The translations under genes and the position numbers were made by a program. Below the pieces are notes generated by a model. The model was not told the DNA's origin. It ran no database searches and saw only the letters and a list, made by a program, of their open reading frames with translations. DNA of 37,251 bases, taken from a virus. The DNA lies in IMG/VR virus record IMGVR_UViG_3300013103_000004, positions 1 through 37,251 of that record. One strand, 5' to 3'. Positions 1 through 5,622 of the stretch are shown piece after piece (the stretch's first letter is position 1; each line of letters begins with the position of its first letter).

Positions 1-123
1 AACGAAAAATGAAAGCAATATTAGAATATAATGGTTTTTTAAAAAGGATGTATATCTCCCAACCAATACCGATAATCAGAATCCTAAACCCTAAGCCAGT
101 TCGGGCTATAGAAGCAGGGACGA
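1..123. repeat. Terminal direct repeat, left copy (circular join)
   Basis: These 123 bases are identical to the last 123 bases of the window. They lie inside coding sequence: the end of one small gene and the start of the next read through the join. This is best explained as assembly overlap from a circular or terminally redundant molecule. A true fixed terminal repeat cannot be excluded from sequence alone. Confidence 0.95.
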
Positions 124-236
124 AGTTAGACCCAAGCTCGCATGCAGAGATTTGGGAATTTAAATATAAAGGAAGGATTGCTGATGATATTTGTCTTTAC
201 CAAAAAATTACTAAAATTAAAAAAGGAAAAAAATGA
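9..236 (+). CDS. Small hypothetical protein spanning the circular join (75 aa)
   Basis: Not recognised. It is a 75-residue basic protein with a Pro/Ile-rich start and a Lys-rich tail. Its ATG overlaps the stop of the 56-residue gene seen complete at 36970-37140 (ATGA overlap across the join), and its own TGA overlaps the next ATG at 233. It is therefore an ordinary member of the translationally coupled early operon. There is no Shine-Dalgarno; coupling probably provides initiation. Confidence 0.7.
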   Translation: MKAILEYNGFLKRMYISQPIPIIRILNPKPVRAIEAGTKLDPSSHAEIWEFKYKGRIADDICLYQKITKIKKGKK

Positions 237-451
237 AAAAACTAATCTTACCTCTAATTCTATTTTCTATAGCCTTTTATATTATCGTTTCGTCTTTCAA
301 AAAGATAACAAGTATTCCTATATATCTTGAAAAGGATTACATAGACCAAAGAGTTAGACAGAAACTATCAGAAAGGGGCTGTAATATAGATAATCCACAA
401 TCGTTTAGTAATTTGCCAATGTGGAGGCAACCCTGTAGGAGGGGAGAATGA
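233..451 (+). CDS. Small single-pass membrane protein (72 aa)
   Basis: Not recognised. Residues 3-21 form a hydrophobic segment rich in Leu, Ile and Phe preceded by two Lys, so an N-terminal membrane anchor or uncleaved signal is expected. The remaining ~50 residues are charged and contain two Cys (in GCN and QPC contexts). It is coupled by ATGA overlaps to genes on both sides. Early phage membrane proteins of this type can act in superinfection exclusion or host takeover, but nothing here shows which. Confidence 0.7.
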   Translation: MKKLILPLILFSIAFYIIVSSFKKITSIPIYLEKDYIDQRVRQKLSERGCNIDNPQSFSNLPMWRQPCRRGE

Positions 452-924
452 AAAAAGTTAGATTTAGAGTTTGGCAGACATTTCACAAAAAGATGTTAAC
501 TGTTACCGATTTACATTTTGATAAGAATGGAAACATAAAGGGAGTTACGGTTAGAAATACCCCCGACACCATCCCCACAACAATATCTTATGGATTAGAA
601 AAAGATTTTGGGTTGACCTATGAAGGAAAAGAGACATTAGTTTTGATACAATCTACCAACCTAAAGGATAAAAACGGAAAGGAGATATTTGAGGGAGATA
701 TTGTTAAAAGTCAAAAAAAGGATGATGTTGTTAGATTTTCTAAATACCAACCACCTAAAATACAAGAAGTCTTTTTCAGTGAACGATATGTGTGTTTAAT
801 GTTGCGAGATGTTAAAACAAAACAAGAAGATTTTTTGGATAGGGAACAATTTGAAAAATGGAGAGATTTTGAGATTATCGGTAATATTTATGAAAATCCT
901 GAATTACTTAAGGAGGACAAATGA
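448..924 (+). CDS. YopX-like phage protein
   Basis: Matches the YopX family pattern: an N-terminal RFRVW motif, a central STxLKDKNGKEIFEGDIV block (residues ~70-84) and a C-terminal EIIGNIYENPELL end. Family members are common in early regions of Firmicute phages and form a small beta-barrel; their biochemical function is unknown. The start at 448 has an excellent AGGAGG about 7 nt upstream and overlaps the preceding stop. Length (158 aa) is normal for the family. Confidence 0.85.
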   Translation: MKKVRFRVWQTFHKKMLTVTDLHFDKNGNIKGVTVRNTPDTIPTTISYGLEKDFGLTYEGKETLVLIQSTNLKDKNGKEIFEGDIVKSQKKDDVVRFSKYQPPKIQEVFFSERYVCLMLRDVKTKQEDFLDREQFEKWRDFEIIGNIYENPELLKEDK

Positions 925-1130
925 AACTAGATAGAACCTGTCAACCATTTTCAGTCGAGGCAGTATTCATTTCGTTTCTTGTTAATGGAAAGAAGCTACT
1001 TGGGGAGTATTCTAACTCAAAATATCAAAAGCAATTAAAAAGATTTGCCAACGACAAAGAATATCGAGAAAAGGTGTTTGATTACCTTAACGAACGATTT
1101 ACATTAAATATTAAAATGGAGGAAAAATGA
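921..1130 (+). CDS. Hypothetical early protein (69 aa)
   Basis: Not recognised. A 69-residue protein with a short hydrophobic stretch (VFISFLVNG) followed by a charged helical half. The start has AGGAGG 5 nt upstream and overlaps the YopX-like gene by four bases, so it is clearly part of the same translated operon. Confidence 0.75.
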   Translation: MKLDRTCQPFSVEAVFISFLVNGKKLLGEYSNSKYQKQLKRFANDKEYREKVFDYLNERFTLNIKMEEK

Positions 1131-1459
1131 CTAAAGTAGATAATGAACAAATAACATTAGGAGAATTAGAAGAGCAACTAAAAGACGGTGAGTTTGCTGT
1201 AGTTGTTACCAAAGATAAAAAGGGCTGGTTTGTCGGGGTTATATCTAACAACTACATTCCTGAAATAGACAAAGAGATAATCTACAAGATAAGCCGACAA
1301 GGTGGAGTGATTAAAGACCTAAAGAAGTTTCTAAAAGCGTTAGAGAAAGCTAAATTAGGCGAAGTATTTAAAAACCAAGATGTTACAATGGCATTAACAG
1401 GTTTTGAAAGAGTTGCTTTGATTAAACAAATTAAAAAGGTATTGAAAAATGAAAAATAA
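1127..1459 (+). CDS. Hypothetical early protein (110 aa)
   Basis: Not recognised. The N-terminal half (about residues 1-60) looks like a small beta-rich domain (FAVVVTKDKKGWFVGVIS); the C-terminal half is a Lys-rich helical region. Good GGAGG upstream and ATGA coupling with the preceding gene support the start. It overlaps the next gene by 11 bases. Confidence 0.75.
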   Translation: MTKVDNEQITLGELEEQLKDGEFAVVVTKDKKGWFVGVISNNYIPEIDKEIIYKISRQGGVIKDLKKFLKALEKAKLGEVFKNQDVTMALTGFERVALIKQIKKVLKNEK

Positions 1460-1676
1460 AAGAATAATTGTAGAAACTGATTTTGACAACAACAAGACTA
1501 CGGTTGAAACAAACTACTCTATCAGACAAACCATCTTTATCTTAACCGAGGGATTAGCTATGTTAATTTCTAAGGCTGTTAAAAATAAGGAAATGTCATT
1601 TAAGGACATTGTAAAAGGACTAAACAAACAACTGAAGGACGCATTTAAGGATTACTCAAAAAAGAGAGAAAGATGA
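1449..1676 (+). CDS. Hypothetical early protein (75 aa)
   Basis: Not recognised. Starts with a short beta-like stretch (RIIVETD) and then a helical segment with hydrophobic spacing (QTIFILTEGLAMLI) and a very basic C-terminus ending KKRER. Overlaps both neighbours, consistent with coupled translation. Confidence 0.7.
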   Translation: MKNKRIIVETDFDNNKTTVETNYSIRQTIFILTEGLAMLISKAVKNKEMSFKDIVKGLNKQLKDAFKDYSKKRER

Positions 1677-1888
1677 AACACAAACCTAAATACACAGGTT
1701 ACACCACATCTAAAGCTGGTTTAGCTTATTCTTTTACTGTGAATGAGGATTATTATCACCTTGAAGCGAATAATGGTAAAAAGTATTCAATTCATATTAT
1801 TGCTAAGAATCCTAAGTTGGGACTAGAAGCATTGATGAAAGCATTTGAGTTATATGTTGAAACAATAAAAAATGAAACACAAAGATAA
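1673..1888 (+). CDS. Hypothetical early protein (71 aa)
   Basis: Not recognised. Predicted beta-beta-alpha arrangement: two strands around FTVNEDYYHLEA and KKYSIHIIAK, then a helix (GLEALMKAFELYVETI). ATGA overlap with the gene before it. Its end overlaps the 53-residue gene that starts at 1872. Confidence 0.7.
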   Translation: MKHKPKYTGYTTSKAGLAYSFTVNEDYYHLEANNGKKYSIHIIAKNPKLGLEALMKAFELYVETIKNETQR

Positions 1889-2033
1889 AGTTAAATTAGC
1901 TACCAAAATGAACAATGGTCAGCGAAAGGGAATGTTTTTATCAGACGCCTGGGAGAAACGAAAGCAGGCTATTGCTAAAAGAGTTGCAAAAAAAATAATG
2001 AGAGTTAAAAGTTATAAATTAAAAAAGGAATAA
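1872..2033 (+). CDS. Small basic protein (53 aa)
   Basis: A 53-codon reading frame too short for usual cut-offs. The product is strongly basic and begins MKHKDKVKLATKMNNG; Lys/Arg make up roughly a third of residues, suggesting nucleic-acid or RNA-polymerase contact, which is inference only. It overlaps the preceding gene by 17 bases, and AAGGA near its end serves the next start at 2036, so it fits the operon with no gap. Confidence 0.6.
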   Translation: MKHKDKVKLATKMNNGQRKGMFLSDAWEKRKQAIAKRVAKKIMRVKSYKLKKE

Positions 2034-2035
2034 AT

Positions 2036-2224
2036 ATGGGACCATCAGATTTTAGAGACACAATACTAATTGCTTTGACTGAAGCGAAAGAAGAAGCAAA
2101 AAAGCTTGGACGACAAATAGGAGGCAGAGAGATATCGCTTGTTATTACCAAACTTGAAGAAGCGTTATTGTGGGCTAACCAGAGTTATAAATTAAAAGGA
2201 ACAAATGAAACACAAAGTAATTGA
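2036..2224 (+). CDS. Acb2-like cyclic-nucleotide sponge (putative anti-CBASS)
   Basis: The C-terminal half carries GREISLVITKLEEALLWAN (residues ~30-48), very close to the GREKSLAxTKLEEAxxWANAAIA signature of the Acb2/Tad1-hairpin family of small phage proteins. Characterised Acb2 proteins are helical oligomers that sequester cyclic di- and trinucleotides made by CBASS, blocking activation of suicide effectors. Here the protein is 62 residues, shorter than the typical 70-95: the N-terminal helix (DFRDTILIALTEAKEEAKKLG) is present but the usual aromatic-rich leader is missing. AAGGA precedes the start. Location in an early cluster of small genes fits a counter-defence role. Family assignment is from motif recall; ligand binding is inferred. 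Confidence 0.68.
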   Translation: MGPSDFRDTILIALTEAKEEAKKLGRQIGGREISLVITKLEEALLWANQSYKLKGTNETQSN

Positions 2225-2381
2225 CTTCATCAAGGACTACAACCATATCTCACCTTTAGATTTAGAGGAAATACTAGAAACACTTGAGGATTGTGGGTAT
2301 CTAAACAAAGAAGGAAAAGAGTTTAGGACTGAATTGTGGAAGTTATTTGTTAAAGATAACCCCATAAAGGGGAGCGACTAA
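2205..2381 (+). CDS. Small acidic hypothetical protein (58 aa)
   Basis: A 58-codon frame preceded by AAGGA and overlapping the Acb2-like gene by 20 bases. The product is helical (FIKDYNHISPLDLEEILETL ...). It shares its first four residues (MKHK) with the gene at 1872, and both have similar start regions. No function recognised. Confidence 0.65.
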   Translation: MKHKVIDFIKDYNHISPLDLEEILETLEDCGYLNKEGKEFRTELWKLFVKDNPIKGSD

Positions 2382-2401
2382 GTGTCGGATTAACTTATTA
2401 T

Positions 2402-2593
2402 ATGAAACAACAAAAAACCAAACAAGTATGGGTTGGAAAGTATGGAAGTAAGGAGTTTACAGACATAAACTGTTTTGACATGTGGGTAAGGGCACTGAGT
2501 AAACACACCGATTTATTACCGAACTGTGGCGAAGATGAAGACCGAAACACAACATTATATGTTCCTATGATATCCCAATGGACAAACAACTAA
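2402..2593 (+). CDS. Hypothetical early protein (63 aa)
   Basis: Not recognised. Contains a conserved-looking VWVGKYGSKEF start and two Cys. An equally long frame exists on the opposite strand, but the + frame is preferred because it continues the operon (20 nt after the previous stop) and overlaps the next start. Confidence 0.55.
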   Translation: MKQQKTKQVWVGKYGSKEFTDINCFDMWVRALSKHTDLLPNCGEDEDRNTTLYVPMISQWTNN

Positions 2594-2760
2594 TTAAAAA
2601 AGTAGAACAAAGTTGGGACGAATTATTTACCTTATTATGTGGTAGAGAGGGAGACGATTGGAGTGAACTAAAGATTACTGTTAAACTGAATAATGGTGAA
2701 ACTTATGTTAAAAGTTGGCAGGCTAGCCAAAGGAGGAGAAGTGAAGCAAACAGACAATAG
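2578..2760 (+). CDS. Hypothetical early protein (60 aa)
   Basis: Not recognised. An acidic/aromatic N-terminal half (WDELFTLLCG, DDWSELKI) is followed by a beta-like stretch (KITVKLNNGETYVKSW). It overlaps its neighbours on both sides (16 and 20 bases). No Shine-Dalgarno; coupling is likely. Confidence 0.55.
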   Translation: MDKQLIKKVEQSWDELFTLLCGREGDDWSELKITVKLNNGETYVKSWQASQRRRSEANRQ

Positions 2761-2959
2761 ACCAAGCGTGGAATTGTTATCATATAAAGGAACACTGTTT
2801 CTTAACCTATGGCCTACCAAGAAAAGGGATAAGAAATATCTAGAGTTTATAGGCAAAATGTTTGCAAAGAATGGCTTTCGGATAGAATTGTGCTTTAGAA
2901 GACCTGATGATGACAAAACGCAAGTTGGACTTAGTATTAGATTAAAGGAGGACAAATGA
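2741..2959 (+). CDS. Hypothetical early protein, GTG start (72 aa)
   Basis: The frame is open from an ATG at 2693, but the GTG at 2741 has a perfect AGGAGG at 2731-2736 and gives a protein beginning VKQTDNRPSVELL, so this start is chosen. Central LFLNLWPTKKRDKKYLEF and C-terminal GLSIRLKEDK suggest a small compact domain. No known family recognised. Confidence 0.65.
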   Translation: MKQTDNRPSVELLSYKGTLFLNLWPTKKRDKKYLEFIGKMFAKNGFRIELCFRRPDDDKTQVGLSIRLKEDK

Positions 2960-3144
2960 GAGTTAGAAGCATAATAAAGACTACACCTATCAGTAATATG
3001 GATGAGGTATCAAATAGTTTAGTAATTGAATCTGCCTTTGATGACAAAAAAGTTGTCCTTACCACAGAACACGATGCTGTAGTGGTTGATATTGAAGAAT
3101 TGAAAAAAGCTATTTATTTTGTTGAAGATAGTTTTATAAAATGA
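2956..3144 (+). CDS. Hypothetical early protein (62 aa)
   Basis: Not recognised. A small beta-rich protein (SLVIESAFDDKKVVLTTEHD) with a C-terminal helix (IEELKKAIYFVED). The start is coupled by ATGA and preceded by AGGAGG. Confidence 0.7.
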   Translation: MRVRSIIKTTPISNMDEVSNSLVIESAFDDKKVVLTTEHDAVVVDIEELKKAIYFVEDSFIK

Positions 3145-3386
3145 ACACAATACCTAAAGAATACCTGTTTAATAAAAGAAAGTTTGAAATTATCTTTAAG
3201 TTTAATGGAAAGACATACACAATGCACGATGTTGGGTCATATAGTCTCTACCATATTTATGAAGACGGTAATAATAGTTGCGATTGTAATAGAAGTCTCC
3301 TTATTAGAAAACACTGTGACAAAAACTTTCCGATAATGGATTGTGGTGAAAAGATTAAGCTAGTATCAATAAGGGAGGTCTCATGA
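3141..3386 (+). CDS. Cys-containing conserved-type phage protein (81 aa)
   Basis: The segment YEDGNNSCDCNRSLLI followed by DCGEKIKL resembles a small protein found in early regions of many siphoviruses, with no assigned function. Five Cys and one His could bind a metal, but this is inference. Its first residues (MNTIPKEYL) nearly match those of the next gene (MNTIPKKYL), including the DNA, suggesting local duplication of a start region. ATGA coupling with the preceding gene. Confidence 0.7.
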   Translation: MNTIPKEYLFNKRKFEIIFKFNGKTYTMHDVGSYSLYHIYEDGNNSCDCNRSLLIRKHCDKNFPIMDCGEKIKLVSIREVS

Positions 3387-3643
3387 ACACAATACCTAAA
3401 AAATACCTACCAAGAGGAAACAAGGGAATTAGGAAAGAGAAAGATGTTTGGCTACATTCTGAAGATAAAAAGATCTTTGCTAAGTATTACAGAAAAGCTA
3501 CTATCAGAGCTAGAAAGCTGTATACAGTAGGAACACAACCTTATATTAAAGCTAAAGAAATGCTTAAAACTATGAGTGTTAAAGAAATAGGTGTTAAATT
3601 GAACCGAAGTGAAAGGTGGGTTAATTGGGTTAAACTAAAATGA
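3383..3643 (+). CDS. Small helix-turn-helix protein (86 aa)
   Basis: The last ~30 residues (AKEMLKTMSVKEIGVKLNRS, then ERWVNWV) have the spacing of a helix-turn-helix: a first helix, the turn at VKLN and a recognition helix starting SERWVNW. The rest is very basic. Likely a DNA-binding regulator of early or late genes. Start supported by GGGAGG and by ATGA overlap. The N-terminus repeats that of the upstream gene. Confidence 0.65.
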   Translation: MNTIPKKYLPRGNKGIRKEKDVWLHSEDKKIFAKYYRKATIRARKLYTVGTQPYIKAKEMLKTMSVKEIGVKLNRSERWVNWVKLK

Positions 3644-3652
3644 GAATATTTA

Positions 3653-3661
3653 TGGTATAAT
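3653..3661 (+). promoter_or_regulatory. Extended -10 promoter inside the early region
   Basis: TGGTATAAT is an extended -10 (TGn-TATAAT) just after the stop of the HTH gene. No convincing -35 is visible at 17 bp. The expected transcript starts near 3668, has a small hairpin (CTGGCT 3680-3685 pairing with AGTCAG 3691-3696) and then AGGAGG before the gene at 3712. It would give the last early genes an independent supply. Confidence 0.5.
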
Positions 3662-3711
3662 GAGAAAATTAATAATTGTCTGGCTGGAAGAGTCAGAAAA
3701 AAGGAGGATTT

Positions 3712-4077
3712 ATGGCAAATAAATTAGTAAAAGAAGTAGGCACATTATATACAAAGAAAGAGTTGCTTGAAAGAAAATATAAAAGGACGATAAGGGAGAA
3801 GAAGATTTCAAGAGTCAGGTCGGCAATAGTGCGTTCTCAATTAGTAGAAGCATATAAAATACTTGAAAGTATTAGATTTGACTATGTATCTGATACTGCT
3901 TTTAGAGAAAAGGTCGTCAGAGCAAAGCAAAGTATTGAAAATGCAATAGATGATTTTCTTATGAGTGATAGCTACTGGGAGAAAAGGGTAGACTTTTTTA
4001 CAAAAATGTCCTTAAAAGAATATAAAAGTTATATTAGTCAGAGTGCGATGCCCCCAGTTAAGTTAAATGAAAGTTAA
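3712..4077 (+). CDS. Hypothetical helical early protein (121 aa)
   Basis: The frame extends upstream, but the ATG at 3712 has AGGAGG at 3702-3707 and is the natural start after the promoter at 3653. The product is almost all helix, basic in its first 50 residues (KKELLERKYKRTIREKKISR) and mixed after. No family recognised. Confidence 0.7.
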   Translation: MANKLVKEVGTLYTKKELLERKYKRTIREKKISRVRSAIVRSQLVEAYKILESIRFDYVSDTAFREKVVRAKQSIENAIDDFLMSDSYWEKRVDFFTKMSLKEYKSYISQSAMPPVKLNES

Positions 4078-4321
4078 GTATGTCAAATTATGGATTAAGA
4101 GAGGTAGGGATACTAAGTGGTTGATAAGATACCGCAAACGAGCAATCTACCGAAAAATCGTGCCTACAAACGACCCAAAAACTCTTTTTAAAGTAAAAGT
4201 GGTATATAATGCTAGTGGATACAAATCAACACCTTTAAACGAGTCTAATTGGGACACCGCAAGTAATATAAAAAAAATGTTATCAATTTTTATAGAGCAA
4301 AGCCTCTTAAATACAATATGA
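4067..4321 (+). CDS. Basic hypothetical protein (84 aa)
   Basis: Not recognised. The first 45 residues are highly basic with aromatic residues (KLWIKRGRDTKWLIRYRKRA), suggestive of nucleic-acid contact. Overlaps the preceding gene by 11 bases and the next by 4. Confidence 0.65.
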   Translation: MKVKYVKLWIKRGRDTKWLIRYRKRAIYRKIVPTNDPKTLFKVKVVYNASGYKSTPLNESNWDTASNIKKMLSIFIEQSLLNTI

Positions 4322-4503
4322 AATATACAATCTCCACCAAAGTCTTTGATACAAAAGAAGAAGCATTAGATATGTTAGAACGATACAGAGAATGGGAAAT
4401 ACTTAATCCTGAAAGCAAGGTTTTTGAAGTTTCTAAAATATATGATGTTAAATTATCTTTAGATGAACACAAAGAAACTGAAAACAAAGAAACTGAAAGC
4501 TAA
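4318..4503 (+). CDS. Hypothetical early protein (61 aa)
   Basis: Not recognised. A beta start (KYTISTKVFDTKEEALDML) followed by an acidic C-terminus that ends in two copies of the peptide ETENKE/ETES, reflecting a direct DNA repeat (CAAAGAAACTGAAA twice). The repeat overlaps the start of the NinG-like gene. Confidence 0.6.
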   Translation: MKYTISTKVFDTKEEALDMLERYREWEILNPESKVFEVSKIYDVKLSLDEHKETENKETES

Positions 4504-4894
4504 GTGTTGGAGGACTTTTTCCAACTATATCCGTATGCGAGATTGTCTAGAAACGACTGGAACAACTGAAAGGGGTAGATGTTGCACCTGCGGTAAAATA
4601 ATCCCTTACAAAGGCTCTCACGCTGGTCATTTCTTACCCGGTAGACACAATGCTAATTTATTTGACGAACACGGTTGCCATTTACAATGTGTTCACTGCA
4701 ATACTTATCTTCAAGGAGCTGGAGCGGAGTATTATAAATTTATGCTAAACAAATACGGTCAAAAAGAAATCGACCGTTTAATGAAACAAAACAGAACGAC
4801 TAAAAAATGGAAACCAGGTGAACTAAAAGAACTCGAGCAACACTTTAGAGATAAAATCGGTGAAATTACTTGTTCAAAAAACTTACCATTCTAA
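4463..4894 (+). CDS. NinG/Rap-like recombination protein
   Basis: Resembles lambda NinG (Rap), a Zn-dependent Holliday-junction/recombination endonuclease. The signature is visible: CCTCGK (residues 40-45), GSHAGHFLPGRHNANLFD (51-68) and CxxxCVHCN (72-80), giving two Cys pairs and clustered His typical of this HNH-related fold. At 143 residues it is shorter than lambda NinG (~200), lacking part of the N-terminus. It probably acts with the YqaJ exonuclease and annealing protein to process recombination intermediates. The exact start is uncertain because of the repeat at 4463-4500; an internal start is possible. Confidence 0.8.
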   Translation: MNTKKLKTKKLKAKCWRTFSNYIRMRDCLETTGTTERGRCCTCGKIIPYKGSHAGHFLPGRHNANLFDEHGCHLQCVHCNTYLQGAGAEYYKFMLNKYGQKEIDRLMKQNRTTKKWKPGELKELEQHFRDKIGEITCSKNLPF

Positions 4895-4924
4895 AAGGAG
4901 TAGGTATGTTTGGTGGTATAAAAA

Positions 4925-5104
4925 TTAACGATTAACATTCCTAATCTCTAAATTAGGATTTTTAGGGTGAACCTCTATACCCCCCTCTAAAACTACTCTT
5001 GGTTCTATATACCAATCCTTTCCACCAACTAAAGATGGTAGTTTATGTCTAGGGATTACTTTAATAATTTCTCTCCATTTGTCTGGTTTAATTCTACCTT
5101 CCAT
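4925..5104 (-). CDS. Hypothetical protein at end of leftward block (59 aa)
   Basis: A 59-codon leftward frame beginning MEGRIKPDKWREIIKVIPRH and containing VGGKDWYIEPRVVLEGG. Composition and periodicity look like a real folded protein rather than chance. No Shine-Dalgarno is visible. It lies beyond the lysis-operon hairpin, so it would need read-through or its own weak promoter. It converges on the early operon. Confidence 0.6.
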   Translation of the reverse strand: MEGRIKPDKWREIIKVIPRHKLPSLVGGKDWYIEPRVVLEGGIEVHPKNPNLEIRNVNR

Positions 5105-5110
5105 ATTTTT

Positions 5111-5138
5111 TTGACTTTAAACCTATAATTGTTATAAT
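5111..5138 (+). promoter_or_regulatory. Strong promoter facing a hairpin (sRNA promoter)
   Basis: TTGACT (5111-5116), 16-bp spacer, TATAAT (5133-5138) preceded by TGT, so both a -35 and an extended -10 are present. No gene lies in its path on this strand: transcription would start near 5145 and meet the hairpin ending at 5195. It therefore appears to drive a very short RNA. Confidence 0.65.
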
Positions 5139-5143
5139 ATCCC

Positions 5144-5195
5144 AAAAGACACTTCAAAACCAATTCGGCGTTGAGTTTTAAATGAGGTGTCTTTT
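5144..5195. terminator. Bidirectional terminator between lysis genes and early operon
   Basis: The 12-bp stem described for the short RNA is flanked by T-runs in both directions (CTTTTT rightward; TCTTTT leftward). It directly abuts the stop codon of the holin-like gene (5195), so it would end the leftward late transcript as well as rightward transcription. Confidence 0.75.
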
Positions 5196-5197
5196 TA
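5145..5197 (+). ncRNA. Putative ~50-nt hairpin RNA from the lysis/early boundary
   Basis: Between the promoter at 5111-5138 and a T-run, the sequence folds into a long hairpin: 5144-5155 pairs with 5184-5195 (12 bp, one G.U), extended inward by AAAAC/GTTTT (5156-5160 with 5175-5179) and CAA/TTG around a 7-nt loop. Its architecture parallels the unit at 32448-32513. It could be a stable small RNA, or simply a terminator that happens to face a promoter. Confidence 0.5.
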
Positions 5198-5383
5198 CTT
5201 TAGCTTTTTTAGATAATCAGAAATTGCCCCGTAAAGTGCCAATAGTAAAACCCAACTGGCTTGCTTAAAAGGAACTTCTTGTTGCAATAATCCGAAGAAC
5301 ACTGACAAGGCGGGAGCGGTGAACTTCAATAAGTTTACCCCCCATTTCTTTAGGTTCTTTTTATCTTTGATTACAAGTTTCAT
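5195..5383 (-). CDS. Holin-like membrane protein (62 aa)
   Basis: A short protein with two hydrophobic stretches, residues ~18-33 (LLKFTAPALSVFFGLL) and ~43-56 (SWVLLLALYGAISD), and charged ends (KDKKNLKK, KKLK). Size, topology and position as last gene after an endolysin fit a holin, which makes the inner-membrane lesion that releases the lysin. No specific holin family is asserted. Coupled by overlap to the gene before it. Confidence 0.65.
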   Translation of the reverse strand: MKLVIKDKKNLKKWGVNLLKFTAPALSVFFGLLQQEVPFKQASWVLLLALYGAISDYLKKLK

Positions 5384-5622
5384 TTTATGTTTAACAAATA
5401 AATTTGGTCAACTCTACTTCGGATATATTTCAAATCATCACACAAACTTTGAATAGCACTTTCATTAGCTGATACTCTCATATCTAATTCTTTTAAACGA
5501 AGTGTAATAGGAAATAATTTAGTAGATAACCACAATCCCAAAATTAGAACAATAACACTACTACCTTGAACAACTAATGTAACAATGTGTTGTTGAAACC
5601 AACTCTTTAATGTAGTTTTCAT
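5380..5622 (-). CDS. Membrane-anchored coiled-coil lysis accessory (80 aa)
   Basis: One transmembrane helix at residues ~15-37 (VVQGSSVIVLILGLWLSTKLF) followed by an amphipathic helix with heptad spacing (RLKELDMRVSANESAIQSL). It sits between the endolysin and holin-like genes with 4-bp overlaps, so a lysis accessory role (XhlA-like partner, pinholin or antiholin) is likely. The order anchor-then-coil is the reverse of XhlA. Confidence 0.55.
   Translation of the reverse strand: MKTTLKSWFQQHIVTLVVQGSSVIVLILGLWLSTKLFPITLRLKELDMRVSANESAIQSLCDDLKYIRSRVDQIYLLNIK

Noticed and set aside
2398-2589. 63-codon frame on the minus strand
   Set aside because: Opposite to the early operon and fully covered by the + gene at 2402-2593, which fits the operon spacing.
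4906-4935. Nine-codon frame MFGGIKIND with good AGGAG after the NinG-like gene
   Set aside because: Too short to support as a gene, though the ribosome site is good; possibly the relic of a longer gene.
5384-5411. TTGACC-N16-CATAAA promoter before the holin-like gene
   Set aside because: The -10 is poor and touches the ATG, so transcription would begin inside the gene.
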